Assembly (NCBI GenBank): GCA_036426205.1
Contig: CM071568.1
Span: forward strand, 225,224,239 to 225,288,238
DNA: 64,000 nt
Direction: 5' to 3'
DNA from: Ascaphus truei
Taxonomy: Eukaryota; Chordata; Amphibia; Anura; Ascaphidae
In this document: piece by piece, positions 1 through 11,139 of the stretch
Layout of the letters: every line of letters starts with the position of its first letter
How positions within the stretch are numbered: position 1 is the stretch's first letter
The notes under the pieces: generated by a model
Seen by the model: the letters and a program-made list of their open reading frames with translations, nothing else
Told to the model about the DNA's origin: nothing
The model's database searches: none
Translations under genes and position numbers: made by a program

Positions 1-591
1 CGTTACATTTTCTGATCATTTCATGTTTGGGTGAGAGTAGTTTACCCTTCTGCACAAAAAAAAAAAAAAAATAACATGCTGTTCAGTATAATGGTATATT
101 GATGGTGTATCTTCAGTCTCCCAAAGCTAGTTCTCATTGGAGCAAATGTGACCCAAACCCGCACAGGGCCTTTCAACGTCTGCTTGGCAGATCCAGTCTC
201 GCTCACACTGCCATTTTAAACCCCTTTTCGAAGATACTTCACAGTAGTGTTTTCTCTGCTGCTGTTTGGATGCTGCCGAGGTAGCAAATGATCAACCATT
301 ATATACATATCTTATTTATTTTTAAAAAAAAACTTTTTATTTAGGGTTGAAATGACCAAACTAAAGGTTGGATAACAACGAGTTGATGTACATTTAGACT
401 TGTAGGAGGGTTTCCCTGATCCAAAATGTACAATATTCTAAGAGTAAGAGGAGCAGTTTTGAATTATGCATATATTGGGTCTGCTGGGACGCAGAATAGG
501 GTCCTGTACCAAGCACACTATTTGGTTCGGACACATGCTAGGAATTTTGCACTCTTCTCATTGTCACATACTGTATAGTGTTTCTTGTGTA

Positions 592-634
<43 letters not shown>

Positions 635-648
635 ATGTGTGTATATAT

Positions 649-719
<71 letters not shown>

Positions 720-816
720 TATGAGACACACAGACTATCTATAATATAATCATATTTATACACACACAATTGTATCAATTCATTGTATTCATTAATTCTT
801 TTCTTATTTTTTGCAG
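1..816 (+). other. ANO10: ANO10 intron (3' part) upstream of first exon in window
   Basis: Non-coding, AT-rich sequence ending in a pyrimidine-rich tract and TTGCAG acceptor at 811-816. Apart from the TG/TA microsatellite listed separately I see no gene or recognisable transposon. Confidence 0.8.
592..722. repeat. (TG)n/(TA)n compound microsatellite
   Basis: A run of TG repeats passes into long TA repeats broken by short TGTG islands. It yields spurious Tyr/Ile or Thr/His open frames on both strands that are not genes. Confidence 0.97.
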
Positions 817-891
817 TTCAACTTTTTAAATTGCTTTGCATCTCTGTTTTACATAGCGTTTGTAATGCGTGACTTGAAACTGTTACGCCAG
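817..891 (+). CDS. ANO10: ANO10 exon (TM5-TM6 linker region), partial gene
   Basis: Internal coding exon of anoctamin-10 (TMEM16K), an intracellular (ER/endolysosomal) calcium-dependent phospholipid scramblase of the TMEM16 family. The 25 codons read [20 protein letters not shown] followed by KLLRQ, which matches the vertebrate ANO10 segment just before TM6 almost residue for residue. It is bounded by an acceptor (TTGCAG, ending 816) and a donor (GTGAGT from 892), both phase 0. The next exon at 4473 continues the protein directly with [10 protein letters not shown], as in other vertebrates. The 5' part of the gene lies before this window. Identification rests on remembered family sequence, not an alignment run here. 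Confidence 0.93.
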
Positions 892-2641
892 GTGAGTCCT
901 TTATTCAAACATTTACTTCTTATTTACTTTAGAGTTCGTTGAATTTGCACTGGCATCACTAGCCCTCTACAAACTGTTGCCAATGACTTGTAAATGGCAC
1001 AGCCTCATAATAAGTGTATGTGTGCACATTGTGTTTACCTTGTGTGTGACTGTATGTATGTGTGCAGTCGCGCTTTGAGGGTATGTGTGAGTATGTATGC
1101 ATACTAAAACCAGGGTTTAAACTATAATCGAAATAGTAAATGTTATTCCAACCTGGACTGGCAAGGTACTGGTTTGAACCAATGATGCACCGGTTTTCTC
1201 CACTATCCAATCCGGCGATAAGTGTTAGAAGCTTTGAATAGAAAAATAAGGCCTTCCACACAGTCATCACCGATTTTTAATATTTGAAGACATTATTAAA
1301 TGTTCATGCTTTGAAATAAAAATGGAAGTTTGTTGAAGGTCTTGTGTTTCTGTTGAGTTTTTATGGTGTTGTTCAGTTCCACTGTGGTATCAGAAGGTTC
1401 TGAGATTCAGACTCTTATGGACATTGTAAATGGGGGTCTGTTCAAGGTCCATGTGAGGCACCAAAATGGCAATCTTTGAATAAACAGCTATTTATGCTGG
1501 CTCAAGATTAGTTTTCTACAGTATCCGGTGTATCGCCAGACTGCTGTGCACCAGTGGCATCATGAAGTACAGTATATGTGTATGCTCCTTCGTCACCATA
1601 TTGTAGGCTTTGAGATTTAGTCAGTAGTCACTAGAGAAAGACATTTGAACTTGCTTGTACATTCCATGCTGATACCACTAAGCTGTGGGATACATCTGTA
1701 ACTAAAGCCGACAGAGGAAAGTCCTCATACACAATCACATTATACTGTGATTGACATCATCTAAACTGTTTAGTGTTCTTAGCCCAGCAGTCAAAGCCTT
1801 ATAAGAAAATATAAAGCAGCCCTGTTATGCTTTTAGCTGAGGAGGTTTCCATCTCACTCTGCTTCCTTTTCCGCTGATGCATGCAGTGTTACTGCTTGTA
1901 GCAGGCTGAACCTGAACTCCACTAAATGGGGACAGCAGCGAGCTTGGTTCTTTTTATGCGTACTGTGTAGGACTCTAACTATCAGCAATGGGACACAGAT
2001 TCTTTTTATTTTATTTATTATTATTATTATTTTTTTTGACTATGATCGGGTTAATTATGTTTCTATGGGGGTTTAAAAATAAATAAATTAAATAAATAAT
2101 TATCTATAATAAATAAACCTTTGCATGAACTATCTATAATTTTATACTTGCCAGACCTGGTAACGTAATTACCTCAAGTGCATATTTACAAAATGGGGCT
2201 TAGAGAAGAAGATAAACACTTGTATAAAGTAATCGGGAGAGCAAAAATTACAGTATGGTGCAAAACCCTTACATAAATAGTTTCCTTCCTGATAAAGGAT
2301 AGTCGCTAGGGTGGAAAAAACGTTAACGTGTCGTTCAGGGTTTAGATCAGCTGGATCATCGCGTTGGCAATTAAGCAATCAGACCGTAGCGTTCCCTTCT
2401 TCGGGCACGTGTTTCATCAGAAGGAGGGCATTTTGAACACATTTAACTCAAACTTTATAGTAATCTTGGTGTTTCAGATTAGATTACAACAGTTTAACAC
2501 ATTTAGGAGCTACGAAAGAGAAACTCCGATTTCCAGTTTAATGAACATGAACCTACCGCAGTGTATCTGCTACTTGTTGACATAATACAGTGACGTCAAT
2601 ATAGTTGAGATCAGTTGATTTGTTTACATTGTGCTATATAT

Positions 2642-2644
<3 letters not shown>

Positions 2645-2694
<50 letters not shown>
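2645..2694. repeat. (TG)n(TA)n microsatellite
   Basis: Perfect TG repeats followed by TA repeats. Confidence 0.97.
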
Positions 2695-2695
<1 letters not shown>

Positions 2696-3405
2696 GTGTT
2701 AATCTACAAACAGACCTACAATTGTGCACATTTTCATGGGGATTGAGCAAGAAATATGTAAAATATGATGAAAAACGAAAGAGGTCCCTTTGTTCTGAAT
2801 ACAGTGAACTTGCACTAGTATTGCATGTGAAGTGACATGAATAATAATAAAGGGATCTAGTAAAAAATAAACTACTGGGGGCTTCTTCAATAATCCCAAA
2901 GTAGCTGATTGCACCACGATCGGACAAAAAGTCCCATTCAAGTCGGCTGATCTCGTGATTTAGCCACTCTGTTATAAAGGAGACTTTTAAAAACCGGACT
3001 CGGTATTGTATCTCACAATTAATATTTCGGATCTGGTGCATTAGTCCATAATAATGAATTTCATCTAAAATCCTGGCTAGGGATAGGAAAGGAGGTGGTT
3101 AATTTGAGTTGCAATTAGAAATTGATAGACATTCATTACCTTCGCATTGTGTGTATGGTCTCTCTGAGATTAATAATCACTATCAAATGTTAAACCTTGA
3201 CGTCCTTACGCTAGAGGGAGCTCCTCACACAGGATTGACACCATCCATCTGAAACCTTAGCAGTCACTGAAAGCCGTGCTCATCGCATGATTTCTGTAAT
3301 CATTGCAATGCACTTCCTTCAGCATACATTGCCATGGATACAATGTTACTGTCCTAGAAATTCAATATGAATGGCTATAGAAGAGCTTTATTACTCTCCC
3401 TTACA

Positions 3406-3482
3406 GTGCGTGTGTGTGTGTGTGTGTGTGTGTGTTTGTACGCACACATACAGTAAAATATATATATATATATATATATATA
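3406..3482. repeat. (GT)n-(AC)-(TA)n compound microsatellite
   Basis: GT repeats, a short CA segment, then TA repeats. Confidence 0.95.
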
Positions 3483-4472
3483 AATTAAGAAATGTAAGAT
3501 ATTGTAGATACACTGACAAACTGATAGATGTTTTGACATACTTATATCTCTGCTTAATAGTATACTCATTAGTATTACCGTATTCTAAACATGTTAATAT
3601 AAATAATATGTATTGTATAGTGCTGCAGTGAAAGCAACACAATATACAGATGTAGCCAACGTTATATCAACCCGTGGTGTGCTCTCATGGGATAAATAGC
3701 ACGATAGCCCTGCCTCTTTCTCACACTGATGATTCAATAAAAGATGGCAGCTTCTCTCTGTGGTGCATTGTGTATGTCCCGCTGAAACACGCCATCGGTT
3801 GCAATAACAATGGCTATTTCTGTATGAAAGTTTTTGGAAAATGCACTTTCTAGTATCCATGTTACATTTATATTAGTACATCCTTTCACTGCTCTAAAGT
3901 GGGAAATATGCATCTGTTTTTGGCCCCACATTTGTTCGGTCTGTCCATCAAAAACTGTTGATAGAAACCTTGGAGCACATATGAAGGGTGTAGATGGCAT
4001 GTGCAGTTTTAACATGCAATTTAGAGTGGATGAGGAGAAATTCCCCTGCCTCTGGAAACCTTGTGTGCGCTGCATTTTATGGTCATTTTTAGTTTCTTGG
4101 CCTTCAGTTCCTCCACTTTATATGTTACCAAATTTCTACATGTACAGAACTGAACACAGTTATTTTGGCTGCTAAAGAGGAGGGGTGGGGGGAGGGAGAG
4201 ATTTTTATATAATTTTCTGTTTACTTTGTTATAGTAATGATTACAATAAACAACGTGCATTATACACTTGGGCATACATTTTCTTCATTTATTTGCTGTA
4301 ACATGGGTGGCCTAGTAAGAAATATAGCACTCCCACCTCCCTAATACTTATGGTATACATACTGGCCAGGCCAGTTTGTCAGCAAACTGAGTAGTCTATG
4401 CACATTTTTATTTGTTTGTATTTCTTTCCTTCTCTCTTTCCATCGTTTCCTTCTTTCTGTCTTTTTTTTTAG

Positions 4473-4649
4473 AGTTTGGCCACTCTGCTCATCACCTCTC
4501 AGATCCTTAACCAGTTTGTGGAAGCCTTGCTCCCTTACTGGCTGCAAAAGAGATACAATAAGAAAGTGAAGAAGAATGTGAAATTATTGAAAGAGAGCAC
4601 CGACTTGGTGGAGCAAATTCACCTGGAGAAAGAGATGGGTACTTACCCG
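4473..4649 (+). CDS. ANO10: ANO10 exon encoding TM6 and following cytosolic stretch
   Basis: Coding exon of 59 codons, phase 0 at both ends (acceptor TTTTTAG ending 4472; donor GTAAGT from 4650). It begins [20 protein letters not shown] and ends LEKEMGTYP. This is TM6 of the anoctamin fold plus the polar helix before TM7. The N-x-x-x-E pattern in [12 protein letters not shown] aligns with the TM6 Asn/Glu calcium ligands of the family, so that half-site looks intact. The polar segment ([17 protein letters not shown]) is lysine-rich as in other vertebrate ANO10 proteins. There is no frameshift or stop. The reading continues into the exon at 6107. Confidence 0.95.
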
Positions 4650-5355
4650 GTAAGTGCTGTTGCGTGATCAGGTTCAATCTGGAGATTGCAGAAACCTCTG
4701 TAGAAACACAAAGTGTGGGGCAATTCTGGGGCAGAACAGCTGCTCCAGGTGCGTCTGAGGCAAATTTATATTGTTTTTTTTTTATTATTAGTACTCTATA
4801 TCTGATGCAGTTATTTTGCGTCAAAATTGCACCACGTTTACCTTGATAAATCAACCCCAATGACTTTTTCTGACAAAGCGGTGACCCCAAGCAGAAGTAT
4901 GTTACATGCTCATTTTCGCATATGTTAATCTTTTATATATAATGGCTCTGTTAATTGTTACTGAATTGAATGTTGCTTGCTACACGCCATGTCGCATACG
5001 CTATTCAGGACTTGCAGCCATTGATAGAGGTTTGTGATGTTAATACTGTATAACTTTTTTTTTTTTTATGGAGGGAGTAAAGCCTTAGGGGAGGAAAGGG
5101 GCGAATGCATGAAAACGCAAGCACAGAACAAAAATATAATTTTTACATGAAATAATCCCTAGAACCACCAATTCTAAAACTAAATTCTGCTATTCTGCAA
5201 GACACCTCCTGGTGCCATATTTACTAAGCAGTGCTTCCCATAGTCACTATTCACTTTGAGTGGACCATTAGGGGACTTCCAACTTTTGGAATGTTTCTTA
5301 TGGAGAAGCTGTAAATATGTAGAGACGGTAAATATGGCCCCATAGGTGTGTTTTT

Positions 5356-5381
5356 GTTGTTGTTGTTGTTGTTGTTGTTGC
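5356..5381. repeat. (GTT)n microsatellite
   Basis: About nine GTT units in a row. Confidence 0.95.
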
Positions 5382-5684
5382 TAATACTGACTTATTAAAC
5401 CTTAGTTATTATGTTCTTGTCCATGTAAATTATGGTTGTGTACTATATGTATGGCTGCATAAGAACCAGATAGCTGGCATGTTTGTGCAATTAGGCCAAC
5501 ATGTTTAGCAGCACAGGTGTATGTATGAATAGGACGGAAGAGGAACCATTGGTTTATATGTAAACAAAAATACAAACTCACGATGACGTAATTATGGCAA
5601 TGATTAAAAAAACATTATTCTGGGGTTTCTAAAATACATTTTATTCGACCTGAAATTTGATTTAGCACGCACACTTTAACTCAA

Positions 5685-5989
5685 CCTGACATTCGATATG
5701 AACAAGAGAGAGAGAGAAACAATGCTAATTTACTGGAGTCCCAAGTGCTGTATATATCCCCTCAAACCCACCTCAAACAACATGTGGAGAGACACCTGTG
5801 CACATAAAGGAGCACAACTGAGATATCTGCTATATATGTCAATAGGAGTCATTAAATATACTTTGCATATCCTATTAGCATATATCCCTATCTCAGGTGT
5901 GCTACTTTTTTGTGAACAGATGTCCCTCCACATGTGGCACTTGAGACTCCAGTAAATAGGTGTCTCTCGTACCGAAGTAGAATGTCAGG
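5685..5989. mobile_element. Inverted-repeat MITE-like element, ~305 bp
   Basis: The ends are inverted copies: CCTGACATTC at 5685 and GAATGTCAGG ending 5989. Complementarity continues inward with gaps through ACTGGAGTC, CACATGTGGAG and CTGAGATA blocks. The inner part (TAAATATACTTTGCATA ... CTCAGGTGTGCT) is related to the ends of the 52147 and 57400 repeats, so this belongs to a dispersed family. No clear target duplication was found, and the superfamily is unassigned. Confidence 0.6.
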
Positions 5990-6106
5990 GAATAATTTGC
6001 ACATCTCTACTGGAATGTTGCTTTGTGTACAGTATATGGAAGCTCTCGGAGGCATTTAGAAGTTTGTCTAAAATAACATGATTTTTATATATATATTTTT
6101 TTTTAG

Positions 6107-6298
6107 GGTACATTTGACGATTACCTGGAGTTGTTCTTACAGTTTGGCTATGTGAGTCTGTTCTCTTGTGTCTACCCTCTGGCAGCTATATTTGCAGTAC
6201 TTAACAATATCACAGAGCTGTACTCGGATGCATTAAAAATGTGCTGTGTCTTCAAACGTCCATTTTCGGAACCTTCAGCCAGTATTGGAGTATGGCAG
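6107..6298 (+). CDS. ANO10: ANO10 exon encoding TM7-TM8 calcium-binding region
   Basis: Coding exon of 64 codons, phase 0 (acceptor TTTTAG ending 6106; donor GTAATT from 6299). It starts [20 protein letters not shown] and ends [12 protein letters not shown]. It carries the anoctamin calcium-site motifs: D-Y-L-E at the start of TM7, and E-L-Y-S-D in [17 protein letters not shown] of TM8. These align with the E-Y-M-E and E-I-R-L-D ligands of TMEM16A and with the corresponding acidic residues of human ANO10. All four TM7-TM8 ligands are present, so the encoded protein should retain calcium binding. [13 protein letters not shown] sequence after TM8 (here [14 protein letters not shown]) is diagnostic for ANO10. 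Confidence 0.96.
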
Positions 6299-7271
6299 GT
6301 AATTGGCTTTATTTTATATAAAGGAGTTACAGAGTGAATATCGATGGCATTGCAGCTGTTTTAATACTTTTAGTTCAAATACTGCACCATAAATAAGTGT
6401 AATGGCATCCACACCATTGTTTTCGAAAACTGGTGTCAAGACTACCTCTTTGTCACGTCAAGTGGTCTCCGCAACAATGGGTATCGGTAGAACCATTGCA
6501 ATAGCTGTGGTCAAAATTCTAATGGGTATCTACACCAACAGCTATTTGGTATCTACACCAACAGCTATTTGGTTGAAGAAAGTCAATGTGTTTTTTGAAC
6601 TCTGACTCTATGGACAAGGCAAAAAAGGAAAACTGATCCATCTTGTGTTTTATACCCAACCATCATTGATCATGAAATCAAAATTAAAAGTGGTGTGGGT
6701 AGGACACACATTCTTAAAACAAGCTTTCAAAAGAAATCTGTATTGTATGCTGTTTTGCTCATTGCATACACTGTAACTTCAGAAAGCCTCAATGTCGACC
6801 GACTGTTATTCATCATTCATTTACAGCTGGTTTATGACAAGCTAGTAATTTCAGGTGGGAATTACACAACTCTACCAACTGGACTAGGCAAAATCTTGCA
6901 GATTAAATAATTAGGCAATACTGTACATGGCTATGCTTATTACCACACTGGTAGAATGGACTGTTTGTACAGTAGGTGGCAAATCTCCTGTCTCCTTAGT
7001 ATATTTGTGATAAATATGTCCATTTATTTTCAGGTATAAAGAATATACTTTAGGCCTAGAAAAAATAGCCATAAGAATGCTATAACAGCATGAGTATAAT
7101 AGAATTATTATAATAGCATGAGTAATAATTTAAGGGCAATATCTTCTCTGTGAATTATTTATATGCCAATATACAAAACTCATGAGTAAAGCAAAAGAAG
7201 TCCATTATGTTGCGCCCTCAAATAGAAACATGCTGGGGATGTGTGTATGTATGTATGTTAGTGTATGTATA

Positions 7272-7560
7272 CAGGCACACCCCGGTTTAAGGACACTCAC
7301 TTTAAGTACACTCGCGAATAAGGACATATCGCCCAATAGGCAAAGGGCAGCTCACGCATGCGCCTGTCAGCACGTTCTGAACAGCAATGCCAGCTCCCTA
7401 CCTGTACCGAAGCTGTGCGCAAGCGGGGAGACTAATGCGTTATTTACATCAGTTATGCACCTATATGACAATTGCAGTACAGTACATGCATCGATAAGTG
7501 GAAAAAAGGTAGTGCTTCACTTTAAGTACATTTTCGCTTAACATACATGCTTTGAACCCA
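7272..7560. mobile_element. pogo/Tigger-like DNA element, right end lost
   Basis: It begins TA|CAGGCACACCCCGGTTTAAG, a terminus of the CAG...CGGTTTAA type seen in Tigger-like elements, with a TA dinucleotide before it. The sequence then runs through GC-rich blocks (CACGCATGCGCCTG) and CACTTTAAGTACATTTTCGC. The expected complementary right terminus is absent; a GT/AC microsatellite follows from about 7565. Family assignment is inference from the terminus. Confidence 0.5.
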
Positions 7561-7564
7561 TTGC

Positions 7565-7583
7565 ATGTGTGTGTGTGTACACG

Positions 7584-7623
<40 letters not shown>
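7565..7623. repeat. (GT)n...(CA)n microsatellite
   Basis: GT repeats followed by a longer AC run. The two are mutually complementary and could fold back. Confidence 0.95.
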
Positions 7624-7624
<1 letters not shown>

Positions 7625-8188
7625 TGTGCGTGTGTTTCCCCCACCCTATGGGAGACTCCCCTGTTACCAGGTGTATGCACCGCACGCTACCTGTTGGCTC
7701 ACAGGATGCTGAGTGGTCCGCTGATATTGATGGGGACGTCTGGCCAGGCTTCTGGGGTACATTACCGTTGTTTATCTCTGGATACACAGCGCCTCCATCT
7801 ACTGCAGGCTCCAGATGTATGGAGGCAATCTCCCACCGAAGAACGTACTCCTCTTCTCCCAGAAGTATTACACACTAGGCAGGAGGTATAGATAACTGAA
7901 ACCGATTTATTGCTACTCTGCATACAGAATATCATAGGCGTTTGCCCAATACAGTTCACTGAATGTGATATCTTGGTCTCAACACAACTGAGCACAGCAA
8001 CTTTTAGAATGTACACACCAGATGTACAATTCTGAGACAAAGTTCTGCTACTCACCACTGCTGCAATTGTCACAATTTCAGTCCTTTACTACAAAATTCA
8101 CCAACGTGACCACTTGATATAATTGTAGATACCATTGCTTACATGATAGGCAACATGGAGTATAAGCTTGGCAGTTTTGCCATACTGG

Positions 8189-9540
8189 TGTAGCCAGGTC
8201 CCCCTCGCGCACTCGCCCCCTCCCTTGTCCCCCTCGCGCACTCACCCCTTCTTCCCCGTTGCGCGCGTGGTTGCGGCCGGTTGTCGGGGACGCGAGCGGC
8301 GAGCAGGCCGGTTGCCGGGGACGCGATCGGGCCGTCGCTAAGGCCGCGATCGCGTTGCCACCGGCCCGGCGGCTAGCAGAGCAGGGCGCCGACATGACAG
8401 TGAGCTCGCGCATGCGCAGGAGGCCGCTAGCGCGGGAGGCCCCAGATAGCTCGCGCATGCGCGAGAATAGGCTGCCAGCCCCCAGGGTGCTTAGGGGCAG
8501 AGACACCTGACGCCAGGGAGCCAATCAGAAGGCCAGATTCCCCTGCTAGCAAGGGGATACATTTCGCGGGGTTTTGCAGCTACGCAGGACTCATGATCCG
8601 GACCAGCTAGGGGTAAGAGGTGGGTGCAGGGGTCAGTGACCCTCTGCATAGGCCAGCAGCCCCCAAGGTCCCAGTTAGGTCCTGAGCCACCTAATAGCTT
8701 GTGGAGCTTAGGGACAGGCCCTAGATAGGGACACTGCCCCATTATTTGAGCAAGTAGTCAGGGACACAGAGCGGAAGCCGTGCGGCCCTGCGAGGTGGGT
8801 TCTGGGCTCAGGACACCACCAAAGACTCTAACACAAGGAGAGACATTGTTCGCGCTAGACTTTCAACCCACGCGGTGTGGAGCACGGCGTCGGATCGTGC
8901 GGATTGATATCGCGGTACCCGTGGCTGGAGCCCGGGCAGGTAACAGGCAACTCACGTGCACCAACCAGGCCTATCACCAAACATAGTGGCTGCGCAGTCA
9001 CACACACACATGTACAGTGGTATTTGACTCTGGGAGCACGAGACATTTGAGTGGGGGTTACTGGACACAGGGTGGGGTCACATTGTGGGTGGTAGCGTCC
9101 GCCGTGACGCCTAAAGGTGGTAGCGTCCGCCGTGACGCCTAGAGGTGGTAGCGTCCGCCGTGACGCCTAGAGGTGGTAGCGTCCGCCGTGACGCCTGGTG
9201 TGGTTAGTGTCCGCCGTGACACCCAGTGTGGTTAGCGTCCGCCGTGGCGCATGTTGATTTGTGTTGATATATGTTGCTATGCAGTAAAGTCAGTCCTGTT
9301 TTACATTCATTCGCTTTGTGTGGTTGTTTCCTGTGAGGGCCTCCTCCCACTCCGTTGGGATCCCTCCCAGGTGGAGGCGTTGCACCTAGAGATGTATGAG
9401 ATGTATGTACCCCAGGTTCCCCAAGGCGGAAGCTCAGCCCTCCTGTGAGCCAACAGGTAATGCACCACACCTGAGTAACTTTGCATGTTCCTACACTTCC
9501 ACAGTATTATCTGCGAGTGGGTGGGGGAACACCCGTTACA
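8189..9540 (+). repeat. 5' LTR of Gypsy element (1352 bp)
   Basis: TG...CA-bounded LTR with GC-rich first half and a 28-bp tandem array near 9089-9250. It is nearly the same as 15504-16837, differing mainly by one- and two-base indels. Confidence 0.95.
9089..9250 (+). repeat. 28-bp tandem repeat within 5' LTR (~6 units)
   Basis: Units share the core GTAGCGTCCGCCGTGACGCC. The last two units are more diverged (GTTAGTGTCCGCCGTGACAC). Each unit contains a TGACG half-site. Confidence 0.95.
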
Positions 9541-9631
9541 TTTGGGGTGGCTGCGGCTGACGCTCATTCGAGTCCCTGGGTGTGCCCTGTTTCCAATTTT
9601 TTTTCTAAATTGGCCCGATTCATATTTTATC

Positions 9632-11080
9632 ATGTCCGTGCCGTCACCGCAGGATGTCCATGCCTGGGCCTTAGCGCACCAAGTATCCCCAGACGTGCGG
9701 TTTGCAGTGACGGTGGTAGCAATGGATACAGAATTATCTACAGTGCGCACACAAGTAAGAAGTTGCCCGGGGTTGGCCACCCGCCGGGTGATAGACTATA
9801 ACTGGATATTGCTGCCCAAGGGGTCACCTGTCTCCTGTACACCATGAGTGACATATGCTTAGAAACGGCCCCCCCAGGTATTAAACCTACCCGAGCCCTC
9901 CGCAGAGGACTGCCGCATGATCACGCTGACTCTCAATTCTCCTGAAGAAGCGTCCACTAGTACTGGATTACACCCGAGCCAACGAGTGACCAGTACGCCT
10001 CACCGAGTGGACCCCCCTAGGGTCTCTTCACACCCAAGCGATTAGGAGGTGCCGCCAGCGCTGGGCACGGAGCCCCTCATCCCACCCAACCCTGATCAAC
10101 GGTCTGGCTGGACCCCAACCATGCCTAGCAAAGACGGGACCGTAGTCAGTCCCTTAGTGGGAATCTTGACGTGAACACGATAGTCCTCCCAACTAGCAGA
10201 AGCTGTAACCATTTCCACGCAAGCACAGAACTACTACCGGAAACTCAAGGCCTCTCTGGGATTCTGCGACGCCCACGGGAGAAGAGGGGATCGAGGCATG
10301 AGGGACCATACGCTTCAAATCATAGAGGAGTGGTCATGTTCTGAAGCCAGCAAGGCAAAGACTGGTCGAGTGCCTCGAGGCCCCGCCGCTCGGTTTAGTG
10401 CGAGCGCACCGGAGCGTGGAGGAGAAGTTACTGCCCAGAACTAGTGGAAATGCTAATTAAACTCCTTTGCCCAGAAAGACGACGAAGATGAGCTACTGGC
10501 TCAATTAAAGCCCTCCGACAACGTGAAGGACAATTTATCTGCCTTCGTTTGTGACCTACAGCTGTCCCTGGCACCCTCCGTGAACAAGCATCTCATTTCC
10601 GCGCGAAGCAGACCGATACCGTTCAGACAGCTACTCAAGGGGTCGTTGCCTGACCACAACATAGCTCTATCTCATGATGCGGGCCGCCCCGATCGCAGCA
10701 GTATCTCCCTAAGTACGGGGACTAATGGACACATAGAGGACCATGAAGTGCAGCGCCATTTCCATGAATCAAAGAAATCCAAACTAACCACCCAAGAATG
10801 CCCGTGGCCCCTCGGCCCCAAAAGAGAAGAACCTTCCACACCACCAGAGGAGGAAACGACCCCAAGTGTTGTTCGGGAAAGTCGTAGTTCTGAGCGTGTC
10901 TCTCATCCACGTATTAAGAGTCGTCCGGACCGCCGTGAGGTATTTGCTACAACTGCGGGAAGAAGGGCCACTCGTACTATTGTCGGAGAAGGAGGACCAA
11001 CCGGAAGAAAACACCTCCCGACCGGAAGAAGCCAGCCCGATCGATGGTATGCCGAGCCCAGACCGTCGGGCCTGAGGTGA
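9632..11080 (+). pseudogene. Gypsy gag remnant (PNMA-like N-terminus, broken zinc knuckle)
   Basis: This is the structural gag region, disrupted by several frameshifts. It opens at an ATG at 9632 with MSVPSPQDVHAWALAHQVS, reminiscent of the gag lineage from which vertebrate PNMA/ZCCHC genes derive. A middle piece near 10500-10620 (LSAFVCDLQLSLAPSVNKHL) corresponds to a capsid segment. Near 10940 a third frame gives CYNCGKKGHSYYC, a CCHC nucleocapsid knuckle one residue short of the usual spacing. Frames switch repeatedly, so no intact Gag can be made from this sequence as given. Some shifts may be consensus errors (see findings). Confidence 0.75.
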
Positions 11081-11139
11081 CACCCCTCAGGGAACCACGG
11101 ATCCTCCGGCTGACGCTGGCCCCGTGAGGACGTCTCCCC

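Larger units (their letters stand above)
892..4472 (+). other. ANO10: ANO10 intron between exons at 817 and 4473
   Basis: About 3.6 kb of intronic sequence with GT donor and TTTTTAG acceptor. It holds two TG/TA microsatellites. Around 2290-2430 a stretch resembles a degenerate retroelement terminal fragment, but nothing there is firm. The short open frames are not supported as genes. Confidence 0.8.
4650..6106 (+). other. ANO10: ANO10 intron between exons at 4473 and 6107
   Basis: About 1.5 kb intron. It contains a GTT trinucleotide run at about 5356-5381 and one inverted-repeat element (5685-5989). It ends in a T-rich tract and TTTTAG acceptor. Confidence 0.85.

Noticed and set aside
518..778. 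Open frames of Tyr/Ile/Thr/His repeats on both strands
   Set aside because: Translations of the TG/TA microsatellite. The same applies to frames at 2634-3041, 3375-3642, 7461-7891, 28551-29214 and 37609-38206.
2390..2425. CTGATGA on the minus strand near 2412 as a hammerhead
   Set aside because: No stem II plus GAAA arrangement follows; the sequence reads CCCGAAGAAGGGAACG, which does not form the core.
3594..4275. Overlapping 84-113-codon frames on both strands
   Set aside because: Mutual shadows in intronic sequence without codon-usage or similarity support.
9089..9250. CRISPR-like array
   Set aside because: Units are contiguous without unique spacers and lie inside an LTR of a eukaryotic retrotransposon.
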